NCBI RefSeq assembly: GCF_003952225.1
Contig: NZ_CP034437.1
Location: forward strand, 2,972,501 to 3,036,500
Origin: Paenibacillus albus
GTDB taxonomy: Bacteria; Bacillota; Bacilli; Paenibacillales; Paenibacillaceae
Length of the DNA stretch: 64,000 nt
Direction: 5' to 3'
Shown here: positions 1-8,140 of the stretch, piece by piece
How the letters are laid out: every line of letters starts with the position of its first letter
Position numbering within the stretch: position 1 is the first letter of the stretch
The notes under the pieces: model-generated
Databases searched by the model: none
The model's input: the letters and a program-made list of their open reading frames with translations, nothing else
Told to the model about the DNA's origin: nothing
Translations under genes and position numbers: made by a program

Positions 1-126
1 TATATGCGAGGCCGTACCGTCTCCGCCCCCAAGAAGAGCGTTAGCCGGAAGGCGAGTTCACCGAGTTCGCCCTCAAAGCCTGGTCTATTCGAACGACTAA
101 AAACGATGTTTAGTGAATTTATTTGA
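1..126 (+). CDS. ftsA: FtsA, C-terminal end (partial)
   Basis: An open frame runs from the first base to a TGA at 124-126 and encodes 41 residues. It is Ser/Pro/Lys-rich and ends in [14 protein letters not shown], which looks like the short amphipathic helix that ends FtsA and tethers it to the membrane. Its place directly before ftsZ is the conserved position of ftsA in Firmicutes. FtsA is the actin-like protein that anchors the FtsZ ring. The body of the gene lies outside the window, so the identification rests on context plus the amphipathic tail. Confidence 0.75.
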   Translation, partial: YMRGRTVSAPKKSVSRKASSPSSPSKPGLFERLKTMFSEFI

Positions 127-143
127 TCGGGGGATATGTAAGG

Positions 144-1280
144 ATGTTGGAATTTGATTTCGAGAATGAGTCAATGGCCAAAATCAAAGTCATCGGCGTT
201 GGCGGCGGTGGTAGCAATGCCGTTAACCGAATGATTGAGAATGGTGTCAGAGGCGTAGAATTCATTACGGTAAATACAGATGCTCAAGCGTTGCACCTGG
301 CAAGATCGGAGCAGAAGCTGCAAATCGGCGATAAGCTCACACGCGGTCTTGGCGCAGGCGCTAATCCGGAAGTTGGCAAGAAAGCGGCTGAAGAGTCGCG
401 TGAGACAGTTATGAATACGCTCAAAGGTGCGGACATGGTGTTCGTTACTGCGGGTATGGGCGGCGGCACAGGAACTGGTGCAGCTCCTGTCATTGCTGAG
501 ATTGCACGTGAATGCGGCGCGCTGACAGTTGGTGTCGTTACACGTCCGTTCATGTTCGAAGGACGCAAGCGTTCCGTACAAGCTGAGATTGGTATCGAAG
601 CTCTCAAAGAAAAAGTAGATACGCTAATTGTCATTCCGAACGAGCGACTGCTTGAAATCGTCGACAAGAAGACCCCTATGCTGGAAGCGTTCCGCGAAGC
701 GGATAACGTGCTCAAGCAAGCGGTACAAGGTATTTCCGACCTTATCGCTACCCCGGGTCTAATCAACCTCGACTTTGCAGACGTGAAGACGATCATGACA
801 GAGCGCGGCTCAGCCCTCATGGGTATTGGCCTTGCAACTGGCGAGAATCGTGCTTCGGAAGCTGCTCGTAAAGCGATTCAGAGCCCATTGCTCGAAGCTT
901 CCATCGACGGCGCACGCGGTATTATTATGAATATTACCGGCGGCAACAATCTATCGCTGTATGAAGTGAATGAAGCAGCTGAGATCGTCATGTCGGCAGC
1001 AGATCCGGATGTGAATATGATCTTCGGCGCATCCATTGACGAGAGCATGAAGGAAGAGATCAAAGTTACTGTTATCGCTACAGGCTTTGAGAACACGTTC
1101 TCCACATCTCCATCTGTTCGCCGTCCTGGAGCCGGACAACCTGCTGAGTCGAACACAGCGAGCAATGAAGCACCGCGCCAAGCGGCTCCAAGCACAGGTC
1201 CGAAGCCATTTGGCAACACGGTTTCGAGCGACCAGCTGGATATCCCGGCGTTCCTGCGCAACCGTCGCAACGACCGTTAA
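144..1280 (+). CDS. ftsZ: Cell division GTPase FtsZ
   Basis: Tubulin-like GTPase that polymerises into the cytokinetic Z-ring. The ATG at 144 (378 residues) is preferred over an upstream in-frame TTG at 123 because a GGGGG Shine-Dalgarno lies about 10 bases before it. The N-terminus has the [17 protein letters not shown] nucleotide-binding start. The tubulin signature GGGTGTG is at residues 106-112, and NTDAQAL and the T7 region NLDFADV are present. The C-terminus has a variable Ser/Pro-rich linker and ends with the conserved peptide [13 protein letters not shown], which binds FtsA, SepF and other partners. SepF, YlmG and DivIVA are encoded downstream. A strong terminator closes the unit. Confidence 0.98.
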   Translation: MLEFDFENESMAKIKVIGVGGGGSNAVNRMIENGVRGVEFITVNTDAQALHLARSEQKLQIGDKLTRGLGAGANPEVGKKAAEESRETVMNTLKGADMVFVTAGMGGGTGTGAAPVIAEIARECGALTVGVVTRPFMFEGRKRSVQAEIGIEALKEKVDTLIVIPNERLLEIVDKKTPMLEAFREADNVLKQAVQGISDLIATPGLINLDFADVKTIMTERGSALMGIGLATGENRASEAARKAIQSPLLEASIDGARGIIMNITGGNNLSLYEVNEAAEIVMSAADPDVNMIFGASIDESMKEEIKVTVIATGFENTFSTSPSVRRPGAGQPAESNTASNEAPRQAAPSTGPKPFGNTVSSDQLDIPAFLRNRRNDR

Positions 1281-1299
1281 TAACGCAATAAACATAGTA

Positions 1300-1336
1300 G
1301 ACTCCCATTCGTTCATTTACGAATGGGAGTCTTTTT
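1300..1336 (+). terminator. Intrinsic terminator after ftsZ
   Basis: A perfect 12-bp stem (GACTCCCATTCG at 1300-1311 with CGAATGGGAGTC at 1320-1331) with an 8-base loop is followed by five T. It separates the ftsA-ftsZ transcript from the sporulation genes. Confidence 0.93.
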
Positions 1337-1368
1337 GTGCATAAATATATGGGTATGCGAAGTGCGTC

Positions 1369-1435
1369 ATCGACAAAAAAAGATTGCTCCTGACGGCATG
1401 TTTAGACAGACATTGTAATAGGATTTAACTATACT
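1369..1435 (+). promoter_or_regulatory. Putative Spo0A-dependent spoIIG promoter with long spacer
   Basis: A TATACT -10 box lies at 1430-1435. A TAGACA hexamer at 1403-1408 leaves a 21-base spacer; TTAGAC at 1402-1407 would leave 22. In Bacillus subtilis the spoIIG promoter is known for an over-long sigma-A spacer that needs Spo0A. ATCGACAAA at 1369-1377 is the reverse of TTTGTCGAT, one mismatch from the 0A box. Box assignment is inference from position and similarity. Confidence 0.5.
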
Positions 1436-1514
1436 AGACACAAGCCGCATATCCTCGCTATGTAGCGCCTAAGAGCTGGAGAGTTAAACGAAATGCTGCA
1501 GGAAGGTGAATACG

Positions 1515-2510
1515 CTGGATGCTGTTTATATCGACGTATTATTCATGGTCAACCTGCTCATTGACGGCTCGAACCTGCTGCTGACCGCTTGGGTGCGAAG
1601 CATCCGGGCAAAGTGGTGGCGTGTGCTGCTTGCAGCGATAATCGGCGCGTTGTACGCCATTCTTATTATTTTTCCGCCTCTATCGTTCCTGTTTACGATT
1701 GTCATCAAGATCGCGCTTTCGTTCGCGATGCTGCTCACAGCGTTCGGATTTGGAAGCGTTCAGCATTTTGTCCGCAATGTTGGTGCCTTTTACGGGGTAA
1801 ACTTCGCAGCAGCAGGGGCTGTCCTAGGCGCGCATTACTTGCTGATGAACAGCTCGAATAAGCTGTGGCAGACAGTTGTATCCGTTAACGGCAAACCAAG
1901 CTTTATGCTCAAATCTTCGATGCTCTTCGTCTTTTGTCTAGTTGGTGTCGGCTATTACATTTACCGTTCTGTGATGACGCAGCGTAAGGAACGTGATCTG
2001 GTTACTACTCATCTTGCGGAGGTGAAAGTAAGAGTTGATGGAGTGGAGCATACCTGCACCGGGCTCATCGATACAGGCAATCAGCTGTATGAACCGCTTA
2101 CGCGTACGCCTGTCATGGTGATGGAAGCCGCGGTGTGGCAGGATGTGCTGCCTGCTTCCTGGATTCGTCAAATTCGGGAGGCACAGGTCGATAAGCTGCT
2201 CGCGAGCATGACAGATGAGGAGCCTTTCATATGGCGTGATCGGCTAAGACTCGTACCCTACCGCGGAGTTAACCGGGGGGCGCAATTCATGCTTGCCATT
2301 AAGCCCGATCTAGTCACGATAGACCGGGAAGGGGAATTGTTCGAGTCAAAGAAAGTTCTAATTGGCCTTGATGCCGGAAAGCTAGCTCATGACGGCACTT
2401 ACCAGGCTATTATCCATCCGTCACTTCTTCAAAATCGAAGCGTCACGGTCGAATCAATCCATAGTACTTCGGGAAGGGATGGAGCAGCATGCTCGTCAAA
2501 TGGAAACTAA
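1515..2510 (+). CDS. spoIIGA: Pro-sigma-E processing protease SpoIIGA
   Basis: Mother-cell aspartic-type protease that sits in the sporulation septum and cleaves pro-sigma-E. The N-terminal half is hydrophobic with about five membrane segments. The C-terminal half has the catalytic DTGNQLYEP motif (Asp near residue 186), as in dimeric aspartic proteases. The sigE gene follows with a 22-base overlap, as expected for enzyme and substrate. The start is uncertain. A GTG at 1506 would sit directly against the ribosome site GGAAGG, whereas a CTG at 1515 is 5 bases after AAGGTGA, so CTG is chosen here (331 residues, starting LDAVYID). If GTG is used the protein has 334 residues. Confidence 0.93.
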   Translation: MDAVYIDVLFMVNLLIDGSNLLLTAWVRSIRAKWWRVLLAAIIGALYAILIIFPPLSFLFTIVIKIALSFAMLLTAFGFGSVQHFVRNVGAFYGVNFAAAGAVLGAHYLLMNSSNKLWQTVVSVNGKPSFMLKSSMLFVFCLVGVGYYIYRSVMTQRKERDLVTTHLAEVKVRVDGVEHTCTGLIDTGNQLYEPLTRTPVMVMEAAVWQDVLPASWIRQIREAQVDKLLASMTDEEPFIWRDRLRLVPYRGVNRGAQFMLAIKPDLVTIDREGELFESKKVLIGLDAGKLAHDGTYQAIIHPSLLQNRSVTVESIHSTSGRDGAACSSNGN

Positions 2511-3211
2511 TCCTTCAGTTATACTATTATCGTGTTTTGTTTTTATTCGGATTAAAAAGCGAGGAAATTTATTATATTGGTGGAAGCGAAGCGCTGCCTC
2601 CACCGCTCACCCGCGAAGAGGAAGAGTACTTGCTCGAGAAGCTGCCCTCCGGGGATTCGGCAATCCGAGCGATGCTCATCGAACGCAATTTGCGGCTAGT
2701 CGTTTACATTGCACGGAAGTTTGAGAATACAGGCATTCATATCGAAGATTTAGTATCTATCGGTGCAATTGGCCTTATTAAAGCGGTCAATACGTTCGAT
2801 CCGGAGAAGAAAATCAAGCTTGCAACATATGCCTCCCGCTGTATCGAGAACGAGATTCTGATGTACCTGCGGCGCAATAGCAAGACGCGCACAGAGGTTT
2901 CTTTCGATGAACCGCTGAATATCGATTGGGACGGCAACGAGCTCTTGCTCTCAGATGTGCTTGGAACCGAGAACGATACGATATATCGCAATATTGAAGA
3001 GCAGGTGGACCGTAAGCTGCTGCACAAGGCGCTCGATAAGCTGACGGAGCGGGAACGCATCATTATGGAGCTTCGATTCGGTCTTGCGGATGGGGATGAG
3101 AAGACCCAGAAGGATGTTGCAGACCTGCTTGGCATCTCGCAGTCGTATATTTCCAGACTGGAGAAGCGCATTATTAAACGATTGCGCAAGGAGTTCAATA
3201 AAATGGTCTAA
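2489..3211 (+). CDS. sigE: Sporulation sigma factor sigma-E (pro-protein)
   Basis: Early mother-cell RNA polymerase sigma factor. The 240-residue protein starts with a basic/hydrophobic pro-sequence of about 28 residues that ends at [16 protein letters not shown], the conserved processing region cut by SpoIIGA. Regions 2 ([19 protein letters not shown]) and 4 ([18 protein letters not shown]) are very close to Bacillus SigE, including the [16 protein letters not shown] linker. The start ATG lies inside the end of spoIIGA, so translation is probably coupled. A terminator follows. In Bacillus sigG comes next; here metNIQ and another operon intervene. Confidence 0.98.
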   Translation: MLVKWKLILQLYYYRVLFLFGLKSEEIYYIGGSEALPPPLTREEEEYLLEKLPSGDSAIRAMLIERNLRLVVYIARKFENTGIHIEDLVSIGAIGLIKAVNTFDPEKKIKLATYASRCIENEILMYLRRNSKTRTEVSFDEPLNIDWDGNELLLSDVLGTENDTIYRNIEEQVDRKLLHKALDKLTERERIIMELRFGLADGDEKTQKDVADLLGISQSYISRLEKRIIKRLRKEFNKMV

Positions 3212-3222
3212 TTCGTGAACAA

Positions 3223-3266
3223 AAGCCCGCTGGCCCCCGAGAATCGGGTGAAAGTGGGCTTTTTTT
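3223..3266 (+). terminator. Terminator after sigE
   Basis: AGCCCGC at 3223-3229 region pairs with GTGGGCT near 3254-3260, and a run of seven T follows. An inner CCCCGAGAATCGGG element strengthens the fold. It ends the spoIIGA-sigE transcript. Confidence 0.85.
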
Positions 3267-3289
3267 GCGCGGGCAAACAATTAATTCCA

Positions 3290-3319
3290 GTGACAGACTG
3301 TAGCGATTTTGTTTATAAT
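3290..3319 (+). promoter_or_regulatory. Putative sigma-A promoter for metNIQ
   Basis: GTGACA at 3290-3295 and TATAAT at 3314-3319 are separated by 18 bases. They lie between the sigE terminator and metN, about 150 bases before the metN start. Confidence 0.6.
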
Positions 3320-3337
3320 GCAATTTGTTCTTCACAC

Positions 3338-3375
3338 AAAACGGCTTCGCCAGGAAAGAAGGCTGAAGGCGTTTT
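3338..3375 (+). promoter_or_regulatory. Hairpin with U-tract in the metN leader
   Basis: AAAACGGCTTC at 3338-3348 and GAAGGCGTTTT at 3365-3375 pair with one mismatch. GCC/GGC extends the fold inward, and T-rich sequence follows. The hairpin would form almost at the 5' end of a transcript from the 3314 -10 box, so it looks like a terminator or attenuator. None of the SAM (S-box) conserved core is visible. Confidence 0.45.
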
Positions 3376-3468
3376 TACTTGTTTTTAACCGTTTTCATAA
3401 GGTTGAGAATAGCATTTGCAGGGAATTCTACCATTACTCGGTTTCATGGACGGCAGGAGGTAATAAAA

Positions 3469-4473
3469 CTGATTGAGCTTCGAGACATAAGCAAGTCTTA
3501 CGGCACCGGCTCTACCGCGGTAGAAGCTATACGTGACGTAAACATTACGATAGATAAAGGTGAAATCTTCGGCATCATTGGCCACTCCGGCGCAGGCAAA
3601 AGCACGCTGCTGCGTTGCGTCAATTTGCTCGAGCGTCCAACGACAGGCACGGTTACGGTTGGCGACGTCGAGCTTACGAAGCTGTCGACTACGCAGCTGC
3701 AGCAGCAGCGCCGCAGAATCGGCATGATTTTTCAGCATTTTAATTTGCTTTCGATGGCTACGGTACGGGATAACATTGCATTCCCGTTGAAGCTTGCCAA
3801 GTTATCTAAGGGTGAAATGAAGAAGCGAGTGGACGAGCTGCTTGCGCTTGTTGGCTTGGAGCAGCATGGCAACAAGTTTCCGGCGCAGCTATCAGGCGGT
3901 CAGAAGCAGCGGGTAGGCATCGCGCGTGCACTAGCGAACAACCCGGACGTGCTGCTCTGTGACGAGGCGACATCCGCACTTGATCCGCAAACGACGAATT
4001 CGATCTTGTCGCTGCTTGTGGACATTAACCAGAAGCTGGGCATTACGATTCTGCTCATCACGCATGAGATGCATGTTATTCGATCCATCTGTGACCGTGT
4101 TGCTGTTATTGATGACGGCGGAGTGGTTGAGATGGGCGATGTGCTCGAAGTATTCCTGAAACCGCAGCATCCGGTGACGAGAGACTTTGTTAGCCAAATT
4201 GCAGATTCCTTCGACCCGAGAGAGCTGATTGCATCGCGCAGCGGCCGTTTGATTAAGGTGAACTATGTTGGCGATATTACGTACGAGCCGCTGTTGTTCA
4301 ATGCGGTGAAATCGACCTCCGTCCAATTTACCATTCTGCAAGGTACGGTCTCTCGAATGAAAAATACGCCTTATGGCCAACTCGTCATTGAGTTTATCGG
4401 CGATCATGCAGACATCGAGAAGGTCATTGCGGATCTGCGTCACAAAGGATTGGAAGTAGGTGATCTAGCATGA
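3469..4473 (+). CDS. metN: Methionine ABC importer ATP-binding protein MetN
   Basis: Cytoplasmic ATPase that powers D/L-methionine uptake with MetI and MetQ. The Walker A motif GHSGAGKST is at residues 38-46 and the LSGGQ signature starts near residue 141, followed by the Walker B LLCDEATSALD. The roughly 100-residue C-terminal extension matches the NIL/ACT-like substrate-sensing domain typical of MetN. The best start is a CTG at 3469 (LIELRDISKSYG, 334 residues), because AGGAGG at 3455-3460 lies 8 bases upstream and no ATG/GTG/TTG fits. The upstream in-frame TTG at 3379 adds an unrelated tail. metI overlaps its end. Confidence 0.95.
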   Translation: MIELRDISKSYGTGSTAVEAIRDVNITIDKGEIFGIIGHSGAGKSTLLRCVNLLERPTTGTVTVGDVELTKLSTTQLQQQRRRIGMIFQHFNLLSMATVRDNIAFPLKLAKLSKGEMKKRVDELLALVGLEQHGNKFPAQLSGGQKQRVGIARALANNPDVLLCDEATSALDPQTTNSILSLLVDINQKLGITILLITHEMHVIRSICDRVAVIDDGGVVEMGDVLEVFLKPQHPVTRDFVSQIADSFDPRELIASRSGRLIKVNYVGDITYEPLLFNAVKSTSVQFTILQGTVSRMKNTPYGQLVIEFIGDHADIEKVIADLRHKGLEVGDLA

Positions 4474-5135
4474 TGCTGAAGACAGGCAATATCATTCCGG
4501 AAGAAATATGGAAAGCAACGAAGGATACGCTAGTCATGCTAGGTGTGTCGCTGCTATTCACCATTATACTTGGCTTGATTCTCGGCGTTATTCTATTCCT
4601 GACTTCCCGCAGACAGCTGCTTCAGCAGCCTATCGTGTACGGCTTACTATCCGTTGTCGTGAACGTGCTCCGTTCGGTGCCATTCGTCATCCTCATGATT
4701 ATGATTATGCCGGTGACGAAGATGATTACAGGCACGACGCTCGGAGTGAAGGGGACAATTCCTCCGCTCGTCATTGCAGCAGCGCCATTCTTCGCGCGGC
4801 TCGTAGAATCGGCACTCCGCGAAGTCGATCGCGGCGTTATTGAAGCGGCGCAGGCGATGGGCGCATCCAGATGGGATATCGTCCGCCGCGTGCTGCTTCT
4901 CGAAGCAAGGCCGGGCTTGCTCGCGTCTATCACCATTACGGCTGTTACGCTTGTGTCCTACACGGCGATGTCCGGCGTTATCGGCGGCGGCGGCTTAGGT
5001 GACCTGGCGCTTCGTCACGGCTATCAGCGCTTCCAGACCGACGTCATGGTCGTAACGGTCGTGCTCCTTATCCTATTGGTTCAGCTCCTGCAGATGGCAG
5101 GCGACTATCTGGTTCGCCGTTTCAGCCGGAAGTAA
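4470..5135 (+). CDS. metI: Methionine ABC importer permease MetI
   Basis: Inner-membrane permease of the methionine importer, 221 residues with about five membrane segments. The binding-protein-dependent transport loop EAAQAMGASRWDIVRRVLL, which docks onto the ATPase, starts near residue 129. The ATG overlaps the metN stop (ATGA), so the two are translationally coupled. Length and motif spacing match MetI. It is followed after 43 bases by the binding lipoprotein gene. Confidence 0.96.
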   Translation: MMLKTGNIIPEEIWKATKDTLVMLGVSLLFTIILGLILGVILFLTSRRQLLQQPIVYGLLSVVVNVLRSVPFVILMIMIMPVTKMITGTTLGVKGTIPPLVIAAAPFFARLVESALREVDRGVIEAAQAMGASRWDIVRRVLLLEARPGLLASITITAVTLVSYTAMSGVIGGGGLGDLALRHGYQRFQTDVMVVTVVLLILLVQLLQMAGDYLVRRFSRK

Positions 5136-5178
5136 GGGTTCAACATAGAGAGAGACATACAGAAAAGAGGAATGAGAG

Positions 5179-6027
5179 ATGAAAAAAGCAAGTCTAGCGC
5201 TGCTGCTCCTCGTCATCGTCGTTGCACTATCCGCTTGCGGCAGCAAAAACAACAATGCGAGCAACACAGCAAACAACCAAACAGAAGGCAACGGCGCGAA
5301 GCAGGAAGTAACGCTGAAAGTAGGAGCTACGCCGGTTCCGCACGCAGAGATTCTTAACTTCATTAAACCGGCTCTGAAAGAGAAGGGCATCAACCTTGAA
5401 GTCGTTGAGTTTAACGATTATGTACAACCAAATACACAGCTGTACGAGAAACAGCTGGATGCCAACTTCTTCCAGCACCTTCCTTACCTGGATCAGTTCA
5501 ATAAAGATAAAGGCTATGATCTCGTTAGCGTTGCCGGCGTTCATATCGAGCCGTTCGGCGGTTATTCGAAGAAGATCAAGTCGATTGACGAGCTCAAAGA
5601 AGGCGCGAAGGTCGTTATCCCGAATGACCCATCCAATGGCGGCCGCGCTCTAGCGCTCATGGAGAAGAACAACCTGATCAAGCTGAAAGACGGCGTTGGC
5701 ATCTCCGGCACGGTGAACGATATCGTAGACAATCCGAAGAAACTCGATATTACGGAAGTTGAAGCAGCTACTCTGCCCCGCGTACTCGACGAGGTGGACC
5801 TGGCGCTGATCAACACGAACTATGCGCTTGAAGCGGGCCTTGTACCGACGAAGGATGCGCTCTTCATCGAAGGCTCGGATTCACCTTACGTGAATATTCT
5901 TGTTGCTCGCCCGGACAATAAAGATTCCGAAGCGATGAAAGCTTTGGCGGAAGCTCTGCAATCGCCAGAAGTGAAGACGTTTATCGAAGACAAATACAAA
6001 GGCGCAATCGTTCCAGCCTTTAAATAA
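5179..6027 (+). CDS. metQ: Methionine-binding lipoprotein MetQ
   Basis: Extracellular NlpA-family substrate-binding lipoprotein of the methionine importer, 282 residues. It has a signal peptide ending in the lipobox LSAC with Cys20 as lipidation site, then an Asn/Ser-rich linker. The mature part has the family features VGATPVPHAEIL and LYEKQLDANFFQHLPYLD. A ribosome site (AGAGGAATGAG) precedes the ATG. It is the last gene of metNIQ, closed by a strong terminator. Confidence 0.96.
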   Translation: MKKASLALLLLVIVVALSACGSKNNNASNTANNQTEGNGAKQEVTLKVGATPVPHAEILNFIKPALKEKGINLEVVEFNDYVQPNTQLYEKQLDANFFQHLPYLDQFNKDKGYDLVSVAGVHIEPFGGYSKKIKSIDELKEGAKVVIPNDPSNGGRALALMEKNNLIKLKDGVGISGTVNDIVDNPKKLDITEVEAATLPRVLDEVDLALINTNYALEAGLVPTKDALFIEGSDSPYVNILVARPDNKDSEAMKALAEALQSPEVKTFIEDKYKGAIVPAFK

Positions 6028-6036
6028 ATCGTTAGC

Positions 6037-6073
6037 AAGCACTGCTTCCTGAATAAGGGAGCAGTGCTTTTTT
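6037..6073 (+). terminator. Terminator after metQ
   Basis: AAGCACTGCTTCC (6037-6049) pairs with GGGAGCAGTGCTT (6057-6069) over 13 positions including one G-U pair, and a T-run follows. Confidence 0.92.
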
Positions 6074-6092
6074 ATTTTCAAAGCAGCAATGG

Positions 6093-6154
6093 TTGACAGC
6101 TTAGTGTATTACGGGTATAGTACACGTATGAAGTGTATGAACTAAGTAGTACAC
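6093..6154 (+). promoter_or_regulatory. Promoter with twin GntR/YtrA-type operators
   Basis: A near-consensus sigma-A promoter, TTGACA at 6093-6098 and TATAGT at 6116-6121 with a 17-base spacer, precedes the GntR gene. Two copies of AGTGTAT-N9-AGTACAC lie at 6103-6125 (over the spacer and -10) and 6132-6154 (over the start region). Their centres are exactly 29 bp apart. Inverted GTGTA/TACAC half-sites are what a dimeric GntR protein would bind, so autorepression is the natural reading. Confidence 0.8.
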
Positions 6155-6181
6155 ACACTTAACAAGACGGAGTTGGAGCGT

Positions 6182-6601
6182 ATGCAAGTTGGAGAAGGCG
6201 GTGCGGAGTTGAAGTTTAACAGCCGCGATCCTGTCTACCTTCAAGTAGTCAGGTATTTCAAGGAAGAGATTGCGACAGGCCGGCTCGAGAAGGGCCAGAT
6301 CATTCCATCACGCCGTGAAATTGCGGGCAAGCTGAAGATTAACCCGAACACGGCGCAGAAAGCTTATAAAGAAATGGAGGAGCAAGCATTGATTGTTACG
6401 GAGGGGAATTCGCCGAGCCGCATAACGACAGATGAGCATGTATTAAGCCTTATTCGGAACGAACTGATCACTGACGCTGTCGATGCGTTCGTGTTATCTA
6501 TAGCTAAGATTCAAGTGCCTGTAGAAGAATTATTAGCCATCGTTAAGAACAAAGTGGAGAGTACCTATAATCAAGCCGTGAAGGAGGGGGAGCAAGCATG
6601 A
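6182..6601 (+). CDS. GntR family regulator, YtrA subfamily
   Basis: Short DNA-binding regulator, 139 residues from the ATG at 6182, which has GGAG 9 bases upstream; a TTG at 6173 has no ribosome site. The winged helix-turn-helix spans about residues 12-75, with PVYLQVVRYFKEEIATGRL and the recognition region SRREIAGKLKINPNTAQKAY. The C-terminal part is only about 60 helical residues, which is the YtrA pattern rather than FadR or HutC. It overlaps the next ABC ATPase gene by 4 bases. Twin operator sites lie in its own promoter, so it probably represses this operon, relieved by an unknown envelope signal. Confidence 0.9.
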   Translation: MQVGEGGAELKFNSRDPVYLQVVRYFKEEIATGRLEKGQIIPSRREIAGKLKINPNTAQKAYKEMEEQALIVTEGNSPSRITTDEHVLSLIRNELITDAVDAFVLSIAKIQVPVEELLAIVKNKVESTYNQAVKEGEQA

Positions 6602-7287
6602 TTGAACTGAAATCGGTCAACAAGAAATACGGTCGCAAGAAAGTGCTTCAAGACGTATCGTTCACCGCGGATAAAGGAAATATCACCTGCCTTATCGGCA
6701 TTAACGGCGTGGGTAAATCGACTGTTTTGAAAGCGATCATGGGACTAACGCCAATCGACGGCGGCAGCATTCTCATTGACGGGATGCCAGTCGGCAAAAC
6801 GATTTATGAGCATATCGCTTATGTGCCTGACAACATTACGATGCCGCCGAGTATGACGGTTGGAGCTAGCATGCAATTTATGAAGGATTTCTATGTGAGC
6901 TGGAACGAAGAGCGTGCAGAAGAGATGCTTACCTTCTTCAAACTGAAGCGGACAGATCGGATCGCAGAGCTATCCAAAGGGAATACGGCCAAGCTGAACC
7001 TGCTTCACGGCCTTTCGTTAGATGTAGAATACGTGCTGATGGATGAACCCTTCTCCGGCATCGACATGTTCAGCAGGGAGCAGATTGCATCGGTATTCAC
7101 TAGCAAGCTTGTTGAAGATCGAGGCGTTATCATCACTACACATGAAATTAACGATATTGAGCATTTGATCGACGAAGTCGTACTGCTCGACAACGGGACC
7201 GTGACTCGCCAATTTAACTGCGAGGACATGAGGATGGAGCATGGCAAGTCGGTTATGGATGTTATGAGAGAGGTGTACCACGGATGA
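6598..7287 (+). CDS. ABC transporter ATP-binding protein (YtrB-like)
   Basis: ATPase subunit of an ABC-2-type transporter, 229 residues. Walker A GINGVGKST is at residues 34-42 and Walker B is VLMDEPFSG. The signature is LSKGN instead of LSGGQ, common in this GntR-associated branch. It is coupled by ATGA overlaps to the regulator before it and the permease after it. In the Bacillus ytr operon similar genes respond to cell-wall antibiotics; that function is only inferred here from the gene arrangement. Confidence 0.88.
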   Translation: MIELKSVNKKYGRKKVLQDVSFTADKGNITCLIGINGVGKSTVLKAIMGLTPIDGGSILIDGMPVGKTIYEHIAYVPDNITMPPSMTVGASMQFMKDFYVSWNEERAEEMLTFFKLKRTDRIAELSKGNTAKLNLLHGLSLDVEYVLMDEPFSGIDMFSREQIASVFTSKLVEDRGVIITTHEINDIEHLIDEVVLLDNGTVTRQFNCEDMRMEHGKSVMDVMREVYHG

Positions 7288-8126
7288 ATCGTTACTTGAA
7301 GCTGCTCCATTTGGAGGTAGCCCGTTTCTGGAAGCTGTATTTATCGCTCTTTGCAGTGACGCTGCTGATGCAAGTGTTCGGCATTTATTACGAAAGCAGC
7401 AAGTATATGACCAATGTTCAAGAAAATATGGATATGAAAGTGAATACGTATTCGAAATACGTTGCGGAGCACGGCGCCAATAGTTTCTCTAATCTTCTAA
7501 GCAGTGCTAACATGTGGTTTCTCGCTCCGATTGCACTTTGTATCGGCGCTCTTGCGCTGTATGTTTTCTTGATTTGGTACAGAGAATGGACAGGGAAAAA
7601 CATGTTTATATACCGCTTGCTGATGCTTCCGACAGACAGACGAAATCTGTATTTGGCTAAGCTGAGCGCCATCTTGTTGTTCGTACTGGGTCTTGTATCG
7701 TTCCAAATGATCATCCTACCGCTCGAGTACAGCTTGTACAAAGCCGTTATTGATCCAGCATTGAGAGGAGGCGCAGAGTCCATGTTTACAGTTATTCAGG
7801 GTCACTCGCTTCTAAACATTCTGATTCCGCACACATTTACCGAATTTATTTTGTGGTATGGCGGTGGTGCTGTGGCCGTCATGATCTTGTTTACGGCGAT
7901 TCTGCTGGAGCGCAGCTACCGATTGAAGGGTATACTTGCCGGCGTGCTCTACATTGGTCTCGCAATATTGCTTATGAGTGCCCCCATTTTAATTACGAAC
8001 CGGGCTAACTATGATTATTTGTATCCGGTAGAACTGTTCACGATTGAGCTCATTATTGCAATTCTCATCGGCGCCATGTCATTAATGATTAGCTTCTTCT
8101 TGATGAACAAGAAGATTTCGGTATAG
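7284..8126 (+). CDS. ABC-2 type membrane protein of the GntR operon
   Basis: Hydrophobic protein of 280 residues with about six predicted membrane segments (for example around residues 16-34, 75-95, 125-150, 190-215 and 220-275). No catalytic motif is seen. It is the only polytopic protein in this operon and overlaps the ATPase gene by 4 bases, so it is presumably the permease partner, probably acting as a dimer. The substrate is unknown. Confidence 0.8.
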   Translation: MNRYLKLLHLEVARFWKLYLSLFAVTLLMQVFGIYYESSKYMTNVQENMDMKVNTYSKYVAEHGANSFSNLLSSANMWFLAPIALCIGALALYVFLIWYREWTGKNMFIYRLLMLPTDRRNLYLAKLSAILLFVLGLVSFQMIILPLEYSLYKAVIDPALRGGAESMFTVIQGHSLLNILIPHTFTEFILWYGGGAVAVMILFTAILLERSYRLKGILAGVLYIGLAILLMSAPILITNRANYDYLYPVELFTIELIIAILIGAMSLMISFFLMNKKISV

Positions 8127-8140
8127 GAGGTAAACAACGA

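Noticed and set aside
3270-3468. S-box (SAM) riboswitch before metNIQ
   Set aside because: The leader is short and shows none of the S-box core sequences.
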